From Argentina anserina (Eukaryota > Streptophyta > Magnoliopsida > Rosales > Rosaceae), in NCBI RefSeq assembly GCF_933775445.1, contig NC_065875.1, forward strand, positions 8,693,001 to 8,757,000: a stretch of DNA of 64,000 nt, given 5' to 3'. Below the pieces are notes generated by a model. The model did no database searches. It was not told the origin of the DNA and saw nothing but the letters and a program-made list of their open reading frames with translations. How positions within the stretch are numbered: position 1 is the stretch's first letter; each line of letters starts with the position of its first letter. The position numbers and the translations under genes are program-made. Below, piece by piece: positions 25,069-38,099 of the stretch.

Positions 25069-27228
25069 CGTTATCATGCACTTTGTTCTACAGTGTCTGA
25101 GCGTTGAGGCCACCACCACTAGAAATTTAGAATCCTAGTCCTAAAAACCCTATGCTCCAGCAACCTCATTCTTCTTGTCATTGCCGGAATTTTGAGCGTT
25201 TCCGAAAACTAGTTGTTGAAAATAAAAATACAGCAATCAAAACTACTATGGGCACCCATAATATTTTTTTCTGGGCACCCCATCTTCTCCATCGACTTGC
25301 ATCGGTCATCCCACGCCGGCGACCTGTTGCCATGCCGCTCCAACCTATGCATCGCTGCTCAGAGCGCAACCAACAGCGACGAAGCCTAAAGGAACCCAGA
25401 GCGTTGTCGGCGCCTCCATCATCAGACATCTCACTCGGACGACACCCAGTCTCGACGGGACATCTCTACAAACTTGTGTCTGACCAGCATCGCCTACGTT
25501 CGTTCGGCATCTTCCCGACCCCTGTGTCGCCCCCGCCTGGCACCGCTGCTCTTGCCCAGTCTGTCCACCCCACCGATGTCCCCAATTCGGTTGACCTGGT
25601 TATGCAGATTCAGAACTCGACCCGGTTATCTTAAGCCCGGTTACATACTTGAATAGTTTCGATCATTCGAAACCGATACATCACTCGTTTCTTATGAATG
25701 CGTTGCCATTAACTGTTATTCGAATGTTTGAGTTTTCTAAAAGTCATGTCTATAAACGAAAATCTCAAGATCTACGTACTCATTTATTTGAGTTGAAATT
25801 CATTACTCTGACGCAACACTATTTGTTGACAAAAGATCCCAAAAATAGCAAATTTTATGGAACACACTTAAAGTGATTCAATAACCGTCTATGACGTTGT
25901 ATTACCAAAGTTGACCTTGATGCATGCTCCACATCCAAGAAACACATGTCATTTTTGGCACTTGTATCTATTTATTGAGGGAACTTTGGAAATGGAAACG
26001 TAACATTCTTCCATTCTCGAGTAAGCAAATTTTTTAGCCTTAGGCTAAGGCTCCGCCCGATCCAATATGCAAGATTTTTGTTTCTACAGAGTTTTGATTA
26101 GTCAATCTCTTTTTATTATGTTTTCTGTTTACTATTTTTCAATTATGACATTGGCATTGCCATGTTTCTTACTCGACTTTAGCTTAAGTCGTCTATTGAA
26201 ATTGGAAGCTTGTTTGTGTTGTATTAAATATTGGCATATTTAATAAATTTTCTCGTATTCCTTGTTTACAAGATGATCTCGTGAGAATTTTATTTACCTT
26301 GACTTAGTATGAAGGGTCAACGTTTGCAACTCATGTGGTTTTTAAATTGGCCGTTTTTGGGTTACATAGGACCCTAATAACACTACATTGTGAATTTGGA
26401 TCTTAAAATTAGGAAAACAGACCTCGGAACATTAAAAATTGACGTTATTTTAGCCTCTTGGCCGTACCCGATTACTGTTATGGCGTTTTGACCCCCTTCC
26501 GGCATTTCTGGCGCCACCACCAGATTCATGCCGGCGTCCCCTGTCGGACCTGCAGCTCCGGCCTCCATACGGGCCAGCTCCAGCCATCACCGGCTAGTTT
26601 TCCGGCAATGGTGCTGCTGGTTTCCGGCGATTTTTTCGTCGTTTCTCGTCATTTTTCTGGCATATTTCTCGTTGTTTTTGCTGCCACGTTTTCCAAGTCC
26701 AAATTTCATCCGGTTTTGAGTTCTTTTGACATGGTTTTTCGGTTAATTTTCCGGTTTTCTCCAAGTTGTTTCATAGCTCAAATGATTTTATTATTATTGG
26801 TGACCACCAACACCAATTGAATGGTTTTTACCACCCCAATTTTTTGGTATTCAACTGCTACAATACCTTGTTTTTCCGACTCTTAACTTGAAGAATGTAG
26901 TTCTATTGCCATGTGATACATTCGATAGGATTGTAATTTTTGTTTTCAATCCTCTATTGCTTGGAATTATTCTCCATGTCGCTGACTCTCTTAATTTATT
27001 TTGATGATATCCCGCGGCGAAGCCGAGTGTCTTGCTGATTGCGTAACCACCCACACTGTTCTACGGAATAGGTAGTTGTTTTACGGATCCCGTGCGGAGA
27101 TTGTGTTTTATATTTTCGTGTCTTACTAAGTTTTAAAGGTCATACATGCCTATTAGTTTCATCTAAATACTTATGTTGAGAATGAAGAGGAATATCTTTG
27201 TCAGAAATTCTACAAATTGGTTGTACGA
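25069..27228 (+). other. Leader-like internal DNA of the old copia element
   Basis: No gag, protease or other domain is recognisable here. Open frames at 25152-25634 and 26458-26820 are Arg/Pro/Ser-rich and low-complexity. Because the segment lies between the 5' LTR and the Athila insertion point, it is taken as the untranslated leader with gag deleted or decayed beyond recognition. Confidence 0.5.
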
Positions 27229-27744
27229 TGATCGGTTCGATTGCTTGAGATCAATATTAACCCTGTAAGCATCGTTAGTAGTATAAAGCAAGAGGGTATC
27301 GTTCACAAACCGGGGATCCAACCAGGGTAAAGAAACACAAACATTTAACAACGAATTCATAAGAGTTTAAAAGATTTGTGATATATTTCGGATCAAACAT
27401 AAAATAAACCTAAACTAATATATACATGTGATCAACCAACCAACATATAAGCAATTACCAAACAAATAACATAAGAACAAAGGTAACGAAATCTACTCTC
27501 AATCATGTTCATGCCGTAAGTATCATAGTTCATCTTAAATTCGATCATGCATCAAGTTTCTACTTGGTTCCTAATACATGGATATTATCGAGCTCAACTA
27601 CTTGTCTTGCTACGAAATCTAACATGTCAATTCATCATGCAATTACGTATCACAAAGAGAAATCAACATGTTTAAAACACCTATCCAATGTCGAACATAA
27701 GATCATAATCGGTGGAGGAACAAAGGGGACAAACAATTAATCAA
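27229..27744 (-). repeat. Partial 3' LTR of the Athila element
   Basis: About 516 bp matching the tail of the right-hand LTR. The junction with pol at 27744 is abrupt: the RT reading frame runs into LTR sequence, which shows an internal deletion instead of a natural pol end. Confidence 0.8.
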
Positions 27745-30700
27745 CTACTTGCAATCATCATCAAAGTGAAAGGGAACGTCCTTTTTAAGCAATGAACTCA
27801 TTGGTCTCGCAATCTTGGAAAAGTCCTTGATAAACCTACGATAGAAACCTGCATGTCCAAGAAACGATCGAACATCCCTCACACTTGTGGGGAGGGGTAA
27901 GTGACGCACAAGATCTATTTTAGACTTATCAACCTCAATTCCTCTAGATGAAACAATATGGCCTAAGACAATGCCTTGCGTGACCATAAAATGACATTTT
28001 TCCCAATTCAAAACCAAGTTAGTTTCTTCACAACATTTGAGCACAAGTTCAACATTTTCTAAACAAGTTTCGAAATCTTCACCATAGACAGAAAAATCAT
28101 CCATGAAAACTTCAATTTTAGAACTAATATACTCAGAGAAAATGTGATACATGCAACGTTGAAACGTACCTGGGGCGTTGCATAAACCAAAAGGCATGCG
28201 ACGATAAGCAAACGTACCAAAAGGGCATGTGAACGTAGTCTTCTCTTGATCTTCTTCCGCAACACTTATTTGGTTGTATCCACTATATCCATCAAGGAAA
28301 CAATAGAAAAAATGACCAGCTAACCTCTCAAGCATTTGATCAATGAATGGCAATGGCATATGGTCCTTCCTTGTTGTCGCATTGAGCTTCCTATAGTCAA
28401 TACACACTCTATAACCGGTCACTGTCCTTTGAGGCACCAACTCGTTCTCTTTGTTCTTCACCACCGTGATACCTGACTTCTTTGGCACAACTTGAATGGG
28501 AGAGATCCACCTACTATCCGAGATGGGGTAGATCACGCCACAATCGTGCAACTTAGTGATTTCATCCTTTACAACTTGCATCATTGGTGGGTGAAGGCGT
28601 CTCTGACCTTCCTTGGTTGGTTTGGCACCATCTTCTAGCAATATTCGATGCACATACATGGTAGGGTTGATTCCTTTGATGTCGGCTAGGGTCCATCCTA
28701 TTGCCGTCTTGTGTCTCTTCAACACTTCAATCAATCTCGCCTCTTGTTCCTCATTGAGTGCAGATGAAATGATCACTGGCAATGTATCCTCATCTCCCAA
28801 AAATGCATACTTCAAGTGGTCCGGAAGAACCTTAAGATCAAGCTTCGGAGCTTGCACCACAGAAGGAAGATTCTTGTTAGTAGTTAAGAGAATTGGACTA
28901 GGAGAGACAAAGCTTACCTCACGTGCAACCTCAAGAGAGGTCACGTTCTCATGAATGAAGGATGGCACGGCATTGTTAGCTTCTAACTCCGAAATATTAG
29001 AACCATCACTTGTAAATCCGGCCCCTTGGGCAATGGTGAGTGCCAACTCGTCATTTGTCAATGTATCTAGATAGTTATCTGTAAGGGAATCAAGAATGTC
29101 AACTGAAAAACAATCACTTAACTCCGAAAAGAGGATACCTCATAGCTTCAAAGATGTTGAAGCTAATCACTTCACTATCGAACTCAAAGGTGAGTGATCC
29201 ACTAAAGACATCAATTTTTGTTCTTGCAGTCCTCATGAAGGAACGGCCCAACAAGATGGGGACCTCCTTGTCATCTACCTCCGTTGGTTCCATGTCTTTG
29301 ACATAGAAGTCGGCAGGAAAGATCAAGCTCGAAACCTGCACAAGAACATCTTCAACATAGCCCAAAGGGACTTTGTTGAAACAATCAGCCAATCGAATCA
29401 CAATATTGTCATGTTTCAAATCACCTAGACCTAGGTCCTCATAGATATAATACGGCATTACATTAATAGATGCACCTAAGTCTAGCATTATCTTCTCAAA
29501 TGTCATGTTTCCGATTGTACAAAGGATAGAAAAACTCCCTGGATCCTTAAGCTTTGGTGGTAGCTTCCTTTGTAGCACAGCAGAAACCGTCTCACTCATT
29601 GTAACAACCTCCTTCTCTCGAGTCATCCTCTTATTGGTGCACAATTCTTTCAAAAACTTAACATACCTAGGATTCTGTTGTATGCACTCAATAAGAGGCA
29701 TGTTCACTTCCACCTTCTTGAAGATGTCGAGCATGGCTTGATCAGAGTCATCCTTCTTTTGTTTTGCAAATCTACTAGGGAAGGGAACACGAGGAAGATC
29801 ATTAGTTGAAACCAAACCACTAGAGTTAGGATCCTTACCTTTGTCATGCACGGCATGATCTCCTTGTGGTAGAGGCACGGTATCATTTGCCTTAGAGGAG
29901 GCAGGGTCCTTCTCTAAGTCTTTAACATTGAAATTCCCGGCCTCTAGTCCTTTAGAAGGCACAGCCTTCTTGTGTTGCTGCAATGGAGCATCCAAGATCC
30001 TCCCACTTCTTGTCAGCATGGCCTTCACGTTAGGATTAGGCTCAGTTTGGCTCGGCAACTTTCCTCCTTCATGGATCTTGCCCATGAAATCGATCACTTG
30101 TCCCATCTTCTTCTTAAGCTCGGTTATGTCCTTAGAGTGAGCTTGTTGACCTGTAACTAAAGCTTGAGTAGCAGAGTTTAGATTTTGTTACCCTTGAGCA
30201 AGAGACTTCAAAAGTTCATCATAATTAGGTGAAGATGCATTATTCGAACCATGAACATTAGAGTTAAAGGGAGCAGAACCTTGAGGTACCTGAGGCCTCA
30301 CAAACAAACCTGAAGGACGAGGTCCTTGACCTTGAGCATTGGATGGTTGAGCATTGTTGCTCCAACGAAAATTTGGATGATCTCTAAGTCCAGGATTGTA
30401 TGTGTTCGAGTATGGATCGTACCTAGGCTTTTGTTGCCCCATAAAGTTCAACTCTTCTTCAGTCATTGCACCATTTGGACAATTGTCAGTCGTGTGATCT
30501 TTGAAAGAACAAATACCACATGCTTGATTGTTGATGCTCGAACCATTGAATGCCTTGACTAGAACGTCAAGCTTCCTTTCTAAAGTAGACATCGGATTTC
30601 TTGCATCAACATCATACACCCCACGGCTCTTTCTTCCTCTCTTCTCCTTGGAACTAAATTGGCGATTGTTGTCAGCCAAGTCATCAATCAAGGTGTAGGC

Positions 30701-30898
30701 TTCTTGACCGGTCTTGTTCATGAATGTGCAACCACATGCCGAGTCCACCATGCTCTTATTGGTGGTGTCGAGTCCTTCATAGAAGAATTGCACCAAGTCA
30801 TCCAACGAAATGCCATGGTGAGGGCACTTCCTTTGTAGGCTAATATTAACAAAAGGGACTTTACCTATTCCGTTCGATTTACAACCTACAACAATCAT
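27745..30898 (-). pseudogene. Athila gag-protease-reverse transcriptase, broken and truncated
   Basis: In order on the minus strand: the gag C-terminal half with a CCHC-like knuckle C-x2-C-x4-H-x4-C (CGICSFKDHTTDNC, near 30510); a retropepsin with the active-site motif DLGAS and flap/helix ILLGRSFMRTA; and an RT with DYRKLNATTRKDHMPLP, MPFGLCNAP and the catalytic FMDD (as in Athila, in place of YxDD). A single in-frame TAA at 30188 interrupts gag-pro, and one frameshift near 29130 separates protease from RT. The frame ends at the deletion point after the connection region, so RNase H and integrase are absent. The N-terminal gag half is also missing, since only 130 bp separate it from the primer binding site. 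Confidence 0.9.
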
Positions 30899-31046
30899 TC
30901 ACTCAAGCACCAAAACTACAACCTAAGATACATTACTATATGTACAACGAAACAAGATAAGAATATACAAATGTACAATATAAACAATGAATTCGCATTA
31001 AAAGTTAGGGATCCATCTCTTATGGATCCCCGGCAACGGCGCCATT

Positions 31047-33031
31047 TGATGAATGCTCGATTACTCGACATCAATATTTAACCCTGAACACATCATTAGT
31101 AGTATAAAGCAAGAGGGTATCGTTCACAAACCGGGGATCCAGCCAGGGCTTAGGATCACAACACTTAACACGAATTCATAAAGATGTAAATGATTTGAGA
31201 TATAAGTTTCGGATTGAGACATAAAAACAGTAGATAAAACCTAAGCTAATATATACATGTGATCAACCAACCAACACATAAACAATCACCAAAACAATTC
31301 ATATAGAGAATCGAAACAAGCTCTATGACTTCTTTTTAGAATCATGCCGAGACCATATATTGAATAACTAAGGATGGATCATGCAATTAGGGTTCTAAGC
31401 AGTAACCTAAACACATAGACACTTAACACATTCGATCAATACCAAGCAGCCATAATCAAAATCTAACATGTTCATCTTCATCATGTAATTCTAAAGCCAT
31501 GCACATTGAATTCATCAAGTATGTCACCTACTTAACCAACAACCATGCAATTCGAAAATCACATATAAAAGAATAAACATGTTCTTAGCATAAGTCTTTA
31601 ATCCAACAACCTAAATATCATGCTATAAGCATAGTCATAACACTTAGAAATCGAAATTGATCATGAATAAAACTCGGCAGAAACCAAACAGAAACTTCAT
31701 AAAACCAAAATATAATTTTGAATCATTTATATAAATTGAATCAAGTAGCTATTTCATAGACAAAATTGAAACAAGATTACACTACACAAATCGCAAGCTC
31801 ATCCAAGAACAAGAATAAAACCAAAACCGAATTGAAATAAAGAGTGAATCATGGTTACACTTTATAAATCAAGCAATCCACAAGTGTATAGCCATGAATT
31901 CTATGGGATGAAACCTTCTTCACAAGCGTGCTTGAAGGCTATTGATTGGTGGGGAATGATGGAATCGGTTTTAGGATTTCTTGGAAGGGTGAGGGATGAA
32001 TTCGGCAGAGCTATGGCTTGTGTTTATGTGTAAGGTTGATGATGAAAATATGGGGAGGCCGAGCCTCTATATATAGGAGTCTAGGAAGCCTCTTGCCATC
32101 CCATTTAGGAGATAGAAGCCAATTGGGAAACTGAAATCCTCTTTGTTATGGATTTTGATTCATGTACTCTATATCCAACTTGATGTAGGAAACCAAGTCC
32201 AATAGGGAGATCACTTCAGGGCTGCACGGCAACATTCTTGGTCCAACTAGGAGTAGCAAGGCCGGCCTCCTCTTCTCCTTCTTCAACTCGAATATGATTT
32301 CCTTGTTCAACTAGGAATGCATATCGACATCTCTTCTTCCTTTTCAAATATGATTTGTCTTTCCTGAAAAGAAATCGTCGATTAAGGAATAGGAAAGGAT
32401 GAAAATAGGAAAGTAGAATCCTAGTCGAGTAAGGAATCCTAGCTCAATAAGGAGTTCTAACACTTAGCACAATTTCATCATCAGTTCATTCAAAATTCGA
32501 AATAGCTCTCCTTAGAACATACAAATGACAATTATGAACCTAAAACAACTAAATAAGAAGTAACAAAGCATAAGAATAGGGTATATAAACATTAAGAATG
32601 TCACACTTTGTGCTCCTATCATAACTCCATCGGAGCTATCCAGGGGAGCCCGTCGAAGTTGGACTACGAATCTTGACAGAATTTTGATTCTTGCATGGAT
32701 TGGGCTTTTAAGTGTATCTTCTTCTCTTTTTTCCTTGTGGAACTAGGATTGCTTTCCTTCTCCAACATGCATTTGTATTTCCTAATAATAATAAGTACGT
32801 TAGAAACAAAGAAATACGAAAAGGATGAATCCTACTCGAACAAGGAATCATATTTCAACAAGGATTCTTAACACTTGGCACGATTTTATCATCAATTTAC
32901 TCATAATTGATATAAGCTCTACCTAGACAATTATTCATGAAAAAGAAACTAAAACATACTAAATAAGAGGTAAGAAAGAGTAAGAATAGGGCATAAACGC
33001 ATTAAGAACGTCACACTTTGTGCTCCTATCA
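31047..33031 (-). repeat. 5' LTR of the Athila element with an internal tandem duplication
   Basis: The LTR start (minus strand tgataggagcacaaagtgtg) occurs twice, at 33031 and again at about 32623, and the following 160 bp also repeats (33031-32870 against 32623-32460). The LTR is therefore about 1.58 kb with an additional roughly 400-bp duplicated head. Its tail, plus strand 31055-31165, matches the left LTR at 27236-27345 (agtagtataaagcaagaggg, cacaaaccggggatcca). Confidence 0.8.
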
Positions 33032-33129
33032 TACGCAACCCTGTTGCCTGCCCCGCAGCCCTTGCATTGCCCAACAGCCCCTCCAGCTGCCCCTCAGGCC
33101 CGCTTGCACGGTCTCCTGACAAAACATAC

Positions 33130-34860
33130 TTAATTGATGACTCTTATTGTAAACCTTCTCATGAGAAGGCTTCAGTTGAGCATATTCTATTCTTACAAAG
33201 TATTTAAGGTGACATTAATGGACCCTATCCAACCGAATGCAGACATTTTTTGGTATTGTTTATGCTATAGGTTAAGAGCATCGACGCTTTGGTCACACGT
33301 CACTTTGCTTTCCACAAGGAACGCATTTTCTAAGTTTTTAGCTATGAGCATCATAGTAAGGGTTCACCACCCTTCACATCCTCCCAACTCTATTTGATTG
33401 GATACTGTTGGAGAGTTCACCTCCACTACATTTGATGATTTTGTTTTGCATATATACTGGGATCATCGTTGAACATATAATTCCTCATGTTCATTTACAG
33501 AACGATCTAACAGAGGCTTGGACTTGGTTATGGGTACTAACCTACCGGTCTTTGCATGGGGATATGTAATGATATTGCATGCAACGACACCTATTCGTTT
33601 CAGACCCACAACTTACCAAGCGTTTAGTGTGTACCAGATGGTTACTGGATACGGTCCCAACATTCTTTTCACTAAACGCCTATTTGGTGACGTTGTTTAT
33701 GTGCCTCCATTTTCGTATCTCAAATGGGTATACATGTGACAATTAATTATTTTGGTTGGTTATGAACCCTGACACTTGTCTGCTATTTCCAATCTATAAC
33801 CGTGAATCTCTATCTTACGATATTAGTAGACGGTTACTTTGATGAGACATACTTCTCGTCGTTAGGGGGAGATATGGAATGCTCTCATTCCGGTTTTAAC
33901 GCCAGGAATTGACGTAGTGTAGCACTATGTCTCATTAAGATCTCATACTACTCAAAGTGAGCAAAAGTGTAACACATTATTGACCTCCAGAAAATCAAAG
34001 ATTCGATGCTCAATGACTTTACTGATATTGCGAAAGTGACAAGATCGCACATAAATGCTGTGATGTGCGAGTAGGGTTGGAACTCCCGCAATATGGGAGA
34101 ATTTCATATGACCTGGTCCTAGCACCGTTGGCACCATCCCTGACATTGGGAAGGAAGTCGGCGATAGTACCATTATTCTCTGGAATCAAAACCAGAAAGA
34201 AGCGAGGTGCGTAAGCACAAGTATTTCACTCACTCATCAAGAGATATTCTCTAAACATGTATATCAACTTAAGTTGTTGTGAGACGTTACAGACTCATTT
34301 TGTTGATGTTAAAGAAGAATAGAAATATCTCAAATTGATCATATAAGTGCACGCACATGTTAATGGATTGATCTCCCATGATTGATGATGTATTCGCTTA
34401 TGCTCTTATTCCGTTGTAAATTATCAACGGTGAGCAACTTGACTGAAGTGGAAAGAATCAATACAGGTTGAACTAGACTTGTTATGCTAGTTATTGTTCT
34501 TAAATGTAATGAGAAAGATGAAGTCATGCGATATTTGCAGGACTTATGGCGCAAAGATTGTCTCATTATTCTAGTATTGACTACGATGAGTTATATTCTC
34601 TCGTTATGGACATAATTGCTTTCACCTACTTGATCAGTAGTAGTGTCCATGGAAACTGATTTGCAGCATATGATAGTGGTCATAGAATATTTGTAAAGGG
34701 ATCTTGACACAAATATGAAAATGTCCGAAGGACATTTATTGCTTGATTAAATGCCTCCAGACCACGGAGAGCTTATGTAATCAAATTGTGATGTTCGAGA
34801 GAACGTAGTACAATCGGTTACAAAAACTTATACCCATATGTGTTCATATGAAAGCCAATT
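33130..34860 (+). pseudogene. Decayed copia integrase-RT of the old element
   Basis: The reading frame is shattered, but family blocks are legible in successive frames: a STLWSHVTLLSTRNAFSK-like integrase core, then VTGYGPNILFTKRLFG, then a SLGGD-type motif near 33860, then faint RT similarity to about 34860. Many stops and indels mark it as much older than the copia element in ATG18b. From 34870 to 35830 I see no further domain. Confidence 0.75.
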
Positions 34861-35841
34861 TTGGACTCTCTATTCCGTCTAAGTAAAGATGATGAAGAGA
34901 TTCAATAAGTTATGGATTCATATATGTTAGTGTTGTTGGGACACTATTGTTTTCATTATGATGTGATTAACTATGCGCATATGCATCGTCATTGGACTTG
35001 CATTGTTCCATTGACATGTGTCTAGTTCTACATTTAGTGAATCAATGCATTCTTCTCACACCAACGCCGCCAGCAGCTCATACACACTAGCGTACGCGTT
35101 AGTGTTGATGTTGACACTAGTAGCGTAGAGAATACGTATGATTTAGTCTCGGACCAAAATCAGTCCTTCCTTGGTCCATTCCCCTATTCCTTTGTGAAAA
35201 GACACATTGAATGTGACAAATCAAAATCTGTCCAGTTTCGTAAGTCAATTTTAACGAGACATTCAGGACAACTCCCTCAATGAAATATTGTGAATTTGGT
35301 ACCATTAGAAACCTCTATGTGTCTACTTTCCCAGGACACCAACCATTTGTTCATAGCTCTCGTATTGAGTGAGTTATGGTCGTTTTAGCAAAGTATAATA
35401 GTTCTGTCCAGATATTTACATGTCAGTCAACTTTGATAGAGCACTGTGAACTACTCCGATCGAATTAGATTGTGAACTTTATGTCACTAGAAAGCCACGG
35501 GTGTCTACGTTCTAGAACAAGTTACGGTTTACTGATACTTATTGCCATGAAGAAGTTATGGCCATTTCAGTGAGTGAAGATCATTCTACCCGAGAATCTG
35601 ATTTCATTGCAAACTCTTGTTTTGAGTTGTTATGCAATCTTGTTTCCTAAGATCTAAGTTTGGCTAAGTATAACACGTGTGATCTAAGGATGTATGGCTA
35701 GATTAATGATTAATCATTAGCTCAAGACTACTTTTGAGAAGCATGTAATGAACATTGTATACGTTGTTGTTTGTACTCCATGATTATGGAACTAATCAGG
35801 AGGAGTTGTTTTGTAGACTTCAGAGGGAGTTTGCCGCACAT

Positions 35842-36377
35842 TAGGGCTGGCAATAGGTCGTGTCGGGTTGGGTTCGTGTCGGGTCAAAGTGTCTCGCGTG
35901 TTATAAAATGTAAACTCAAACCCAACCCATTTAATAATCGTGTCAAAAATTTAAACCCAAACCCAACCTATTTATTAAACGGATTACCCGTTTCTAACCC
36001 ATTTAATAAATATATTTGTCATTTTAGATAAGATAACTAACTAAAATAATAATCAAATAAAAAAGTTCATTGTATTACCTAAAATTCTAGTTCAAAATGA
36101 GAAAAACTTACTAAACCTTTATATACATATAATATTACCATTTTAAATAGTTTGTGTACGTGTATTTTATATAGAATTTAGTTCGACTCTTTTATTAAAC
36201 GTGTCATGCGGGTTCATTTCGTGTTAGCAGGTTAACACGTCGTTGACCCGTTTCTTAAATGGGTCATGGTGGGTTGACCCGCCGCTGACCCGCTTTTTAA
36301 TCGTGCGGGTTCAACCCGCTTTATTTCGTACGGGTTTCGAGTCGTGTTATCAGGTCGTGTCGAAATTGACAGCCCTA
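35842..36377. mobile_element. hAT MITE with 8-bp target duplication
   Basis: The ends tagggctggcaat and attgacagcccta are inverted repeats with one mismatch. The flanks are a perfect 8-bp duplication, ccgcacat, at 35834-35841 and 36378-36385. The subterminal regions are dense in gggttnacccg/aacccaaccc motifs. At 536 bp it has no transposase. It sits inside the 3' part of the old copia element, so it is younger than that insertion. Confidence 0.93.
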
Positions 36378-36536
36378 CCGCACATAATACTATCAAATGT
36401 AGACGGTGTGTTGTACTCTTTTTCCCTTCGATCAAGCTTTTGTTTTTACCCAAGAGGTTTTATTTTATTTGACAAAGTTTTTACCAAGACAACGATGTGT
36501 GTACTATGCAACCTAGGCATACGACACAAGGGGAAG

Positions 36537-36753
36537 TGTTCCGGGAGAATTATTATTCTACCATTATGTGTGTCTTAGCCTTATTAGGTTTCCTCTTAGA
36601 GATAAATTCGCATCACTGTAATAGATTATGACTCCGAATCCTACGAGATTATAGTTATTTAATGCATATATATATGCATCATTATCAATCAATAAAGTGT
36701 AACGTTCTATTCTATTACGTTGTTATTATTCTCGTTTCGTTCCTCTTCGAACA
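36537..36753 (+). repeat. 3' LTR of the old copia element
   Basis: 217 bp, the same length as the 5' LTR, preceded by a purine tract and followed by the gttgg target duplication. Confidence 0.9.
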
Positions 36754-37059
36754 GTTGGTACTATATATAACAATTCCATCTCTATACATCCAAATCTCTC
36801 ACAAAACATGTAACAATGCATTCTAGATCGATACTATCTATCACCATAAAGTCTTCAAAACAATCATCCATATCCAGAAAAAGTGTTGAACTCTAAGCTT
36901 GACTTTCTTGTATATTTTTATTTTCTCAATCCTTGAGTCCTATATTGACAAGCGCCATGTACTCTGCTCGATCCTTTTGTGGACGCTCTTCACCTTAGGC
37001 ATGTATACTCTACCTGTATACAATTAAAAATTATCAAATGTTAAATTTAGTAAAGCTCA

Positions 37060-37900
37060 ATAGGGCCAGTTTTTTATTTAGTCTCTCTAATTGTAAAGCT
37101 TATGACACTCAATCTAGTAAATAAATGAGGTCTTACAGAAACACTATTGCAAACTAAAACTAAATCTACTGAGCCTCAATTGGAAAAATTAATATAATGC
37201 TACTGAGGTACATTATCTTATATGCCAATATATGAGTAATTTTTAAAGCTGTTGAGGCTCAATATCGTTAGTAAATGAAATCATACAAGAGCTGCAGCAA
37301 AGCTAAAGCTATTGGACCTCAATAACAACACTAAACTATTGAACGTCAGCTAAATTAAACTTTAATCATCAATATATGAGGTGGAAAAAGAAAAATGATG
37401 CACCTCTAATGCTACTGAACGTAAATAACAATAGTAAACTACGAATTAAAGATCAGTAACCATGAACACTAACCATCATTAAGGCAAGACAATGGAAACT
37501 ATGTACCTCTAATGTTAGTGAGTCTCAGATCTCAACCTCCTCGAATCTCTGTCGTGCTTCTAATACAATTAAGCGTCACAAATAAACCTCCATCGCGAAT
37601 CTAATGATGTTGACCATCACAAATCAACCTCCACCGCCTCCACTACACTTCCAATGCCACTATGCCTCAGATTTACTTCCCCACTCTCCCTCGCACTCCT
37701 AATGCTACTGGCCTTCACAAATCAACATTCTTTGCGCTCCACCGAGCTCCAATAGCAGTGAGCATCACAAATCAACCTCCACCAAGCTTCACCGCACTTC
37801 AATGCTACTGATCCTCACAAAATTAACCTTCGCCGCCTTCCTTCGCGCTTATAATGTCACAGAGCCTCACAAATTAACCTCCACCGCGTCTCGCTTCGCT
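37060..37900. repeat. Degenerate minisatellite with a period of about 50 bp
   Basis: The clearest units lie at 37560-37900, where a core like cctcacaaatcaacctccac returns about every 44-52 bp (near 37572, 37616, 37714, 37765, 37813 and 37865) together with aatgctactg. Upstream from 37060 a looser AT-rich form of the same unit appears (ctactgagcctcaat and variants). No open frame is maintained. Confidence 0.75.
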
Positions 37901-38099
37901 TGCTGTGCAACTATGGATCGGGATTTAGGGTTTGTAATGAATCTGAGATTATATAAAGGATTGTATTTCTGTGATTTTTGAATCTTAGGGATAATTAAGC
38001 TACAGTTTTGGGATGAGCTAACGGGCCGTAACTGTTGGCTTGGTCCGCATGAGCTAAAAAAAATTTGGTTTTGCTATTGGTAATTATAGGCACCTATTT

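Larger units (their letters stand above)
27229..33031 (-). mobile_element. Athila-type Ty3 retrotransposon nested in the copia element, internally deleted
   Basis: Read on the minus strand, a 5' LTR (33031-31047) ends catca. Two bases later comes a perfect 18-bp primer binding site of the tRNA-Asp kind, tggcgccgttgccgggga (31044-31027), typical of Athila. A gag-protease-RT frame follows (30898-27745), then a partial 3' LTR (27744-27229). The flanks are tacga (27224-27228) and tacgc (33032-33036), a 5-bp target duplication with one change. Missing parts are the N-terminal half of gag, RNase H, integrase, the polypurine tract and the first part of the 3' LTR, so it is non-autonomous. Confidence 0.88.
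24852..36753 (+). mobile_element. Old Ty1/copia retrotransposon holding nested insertions
   Basis: Two 217-bp LTRs (24852-25068 and 36537-36753) begin tgttccggga and end gaaca. They are bounded by a perfect 5-bp target duplication, gttgg, at 24847-24851 and 36754-36758. A purine tract (acaaggggaag) precedes the 3' LTR, fixing the orientation as plus. Internal DNA from the 5' side (25069-27228) is leader-like without a recognisable gag; from the 3' side (33032-36536) it holds a decayed pol. Removing the Athila element (5.8 kb) and the hAT MITE (0.5 kb) leaves about 5.5 kb, normal for copia. Confidence 0.88.

Noticed and set aside
25152..25634. 160-codon Arg/Pro/Ser frame
   Set aside because: It lies in the leader of the old copia element just after its 5' LTR, is low-complexity and shows no domain.
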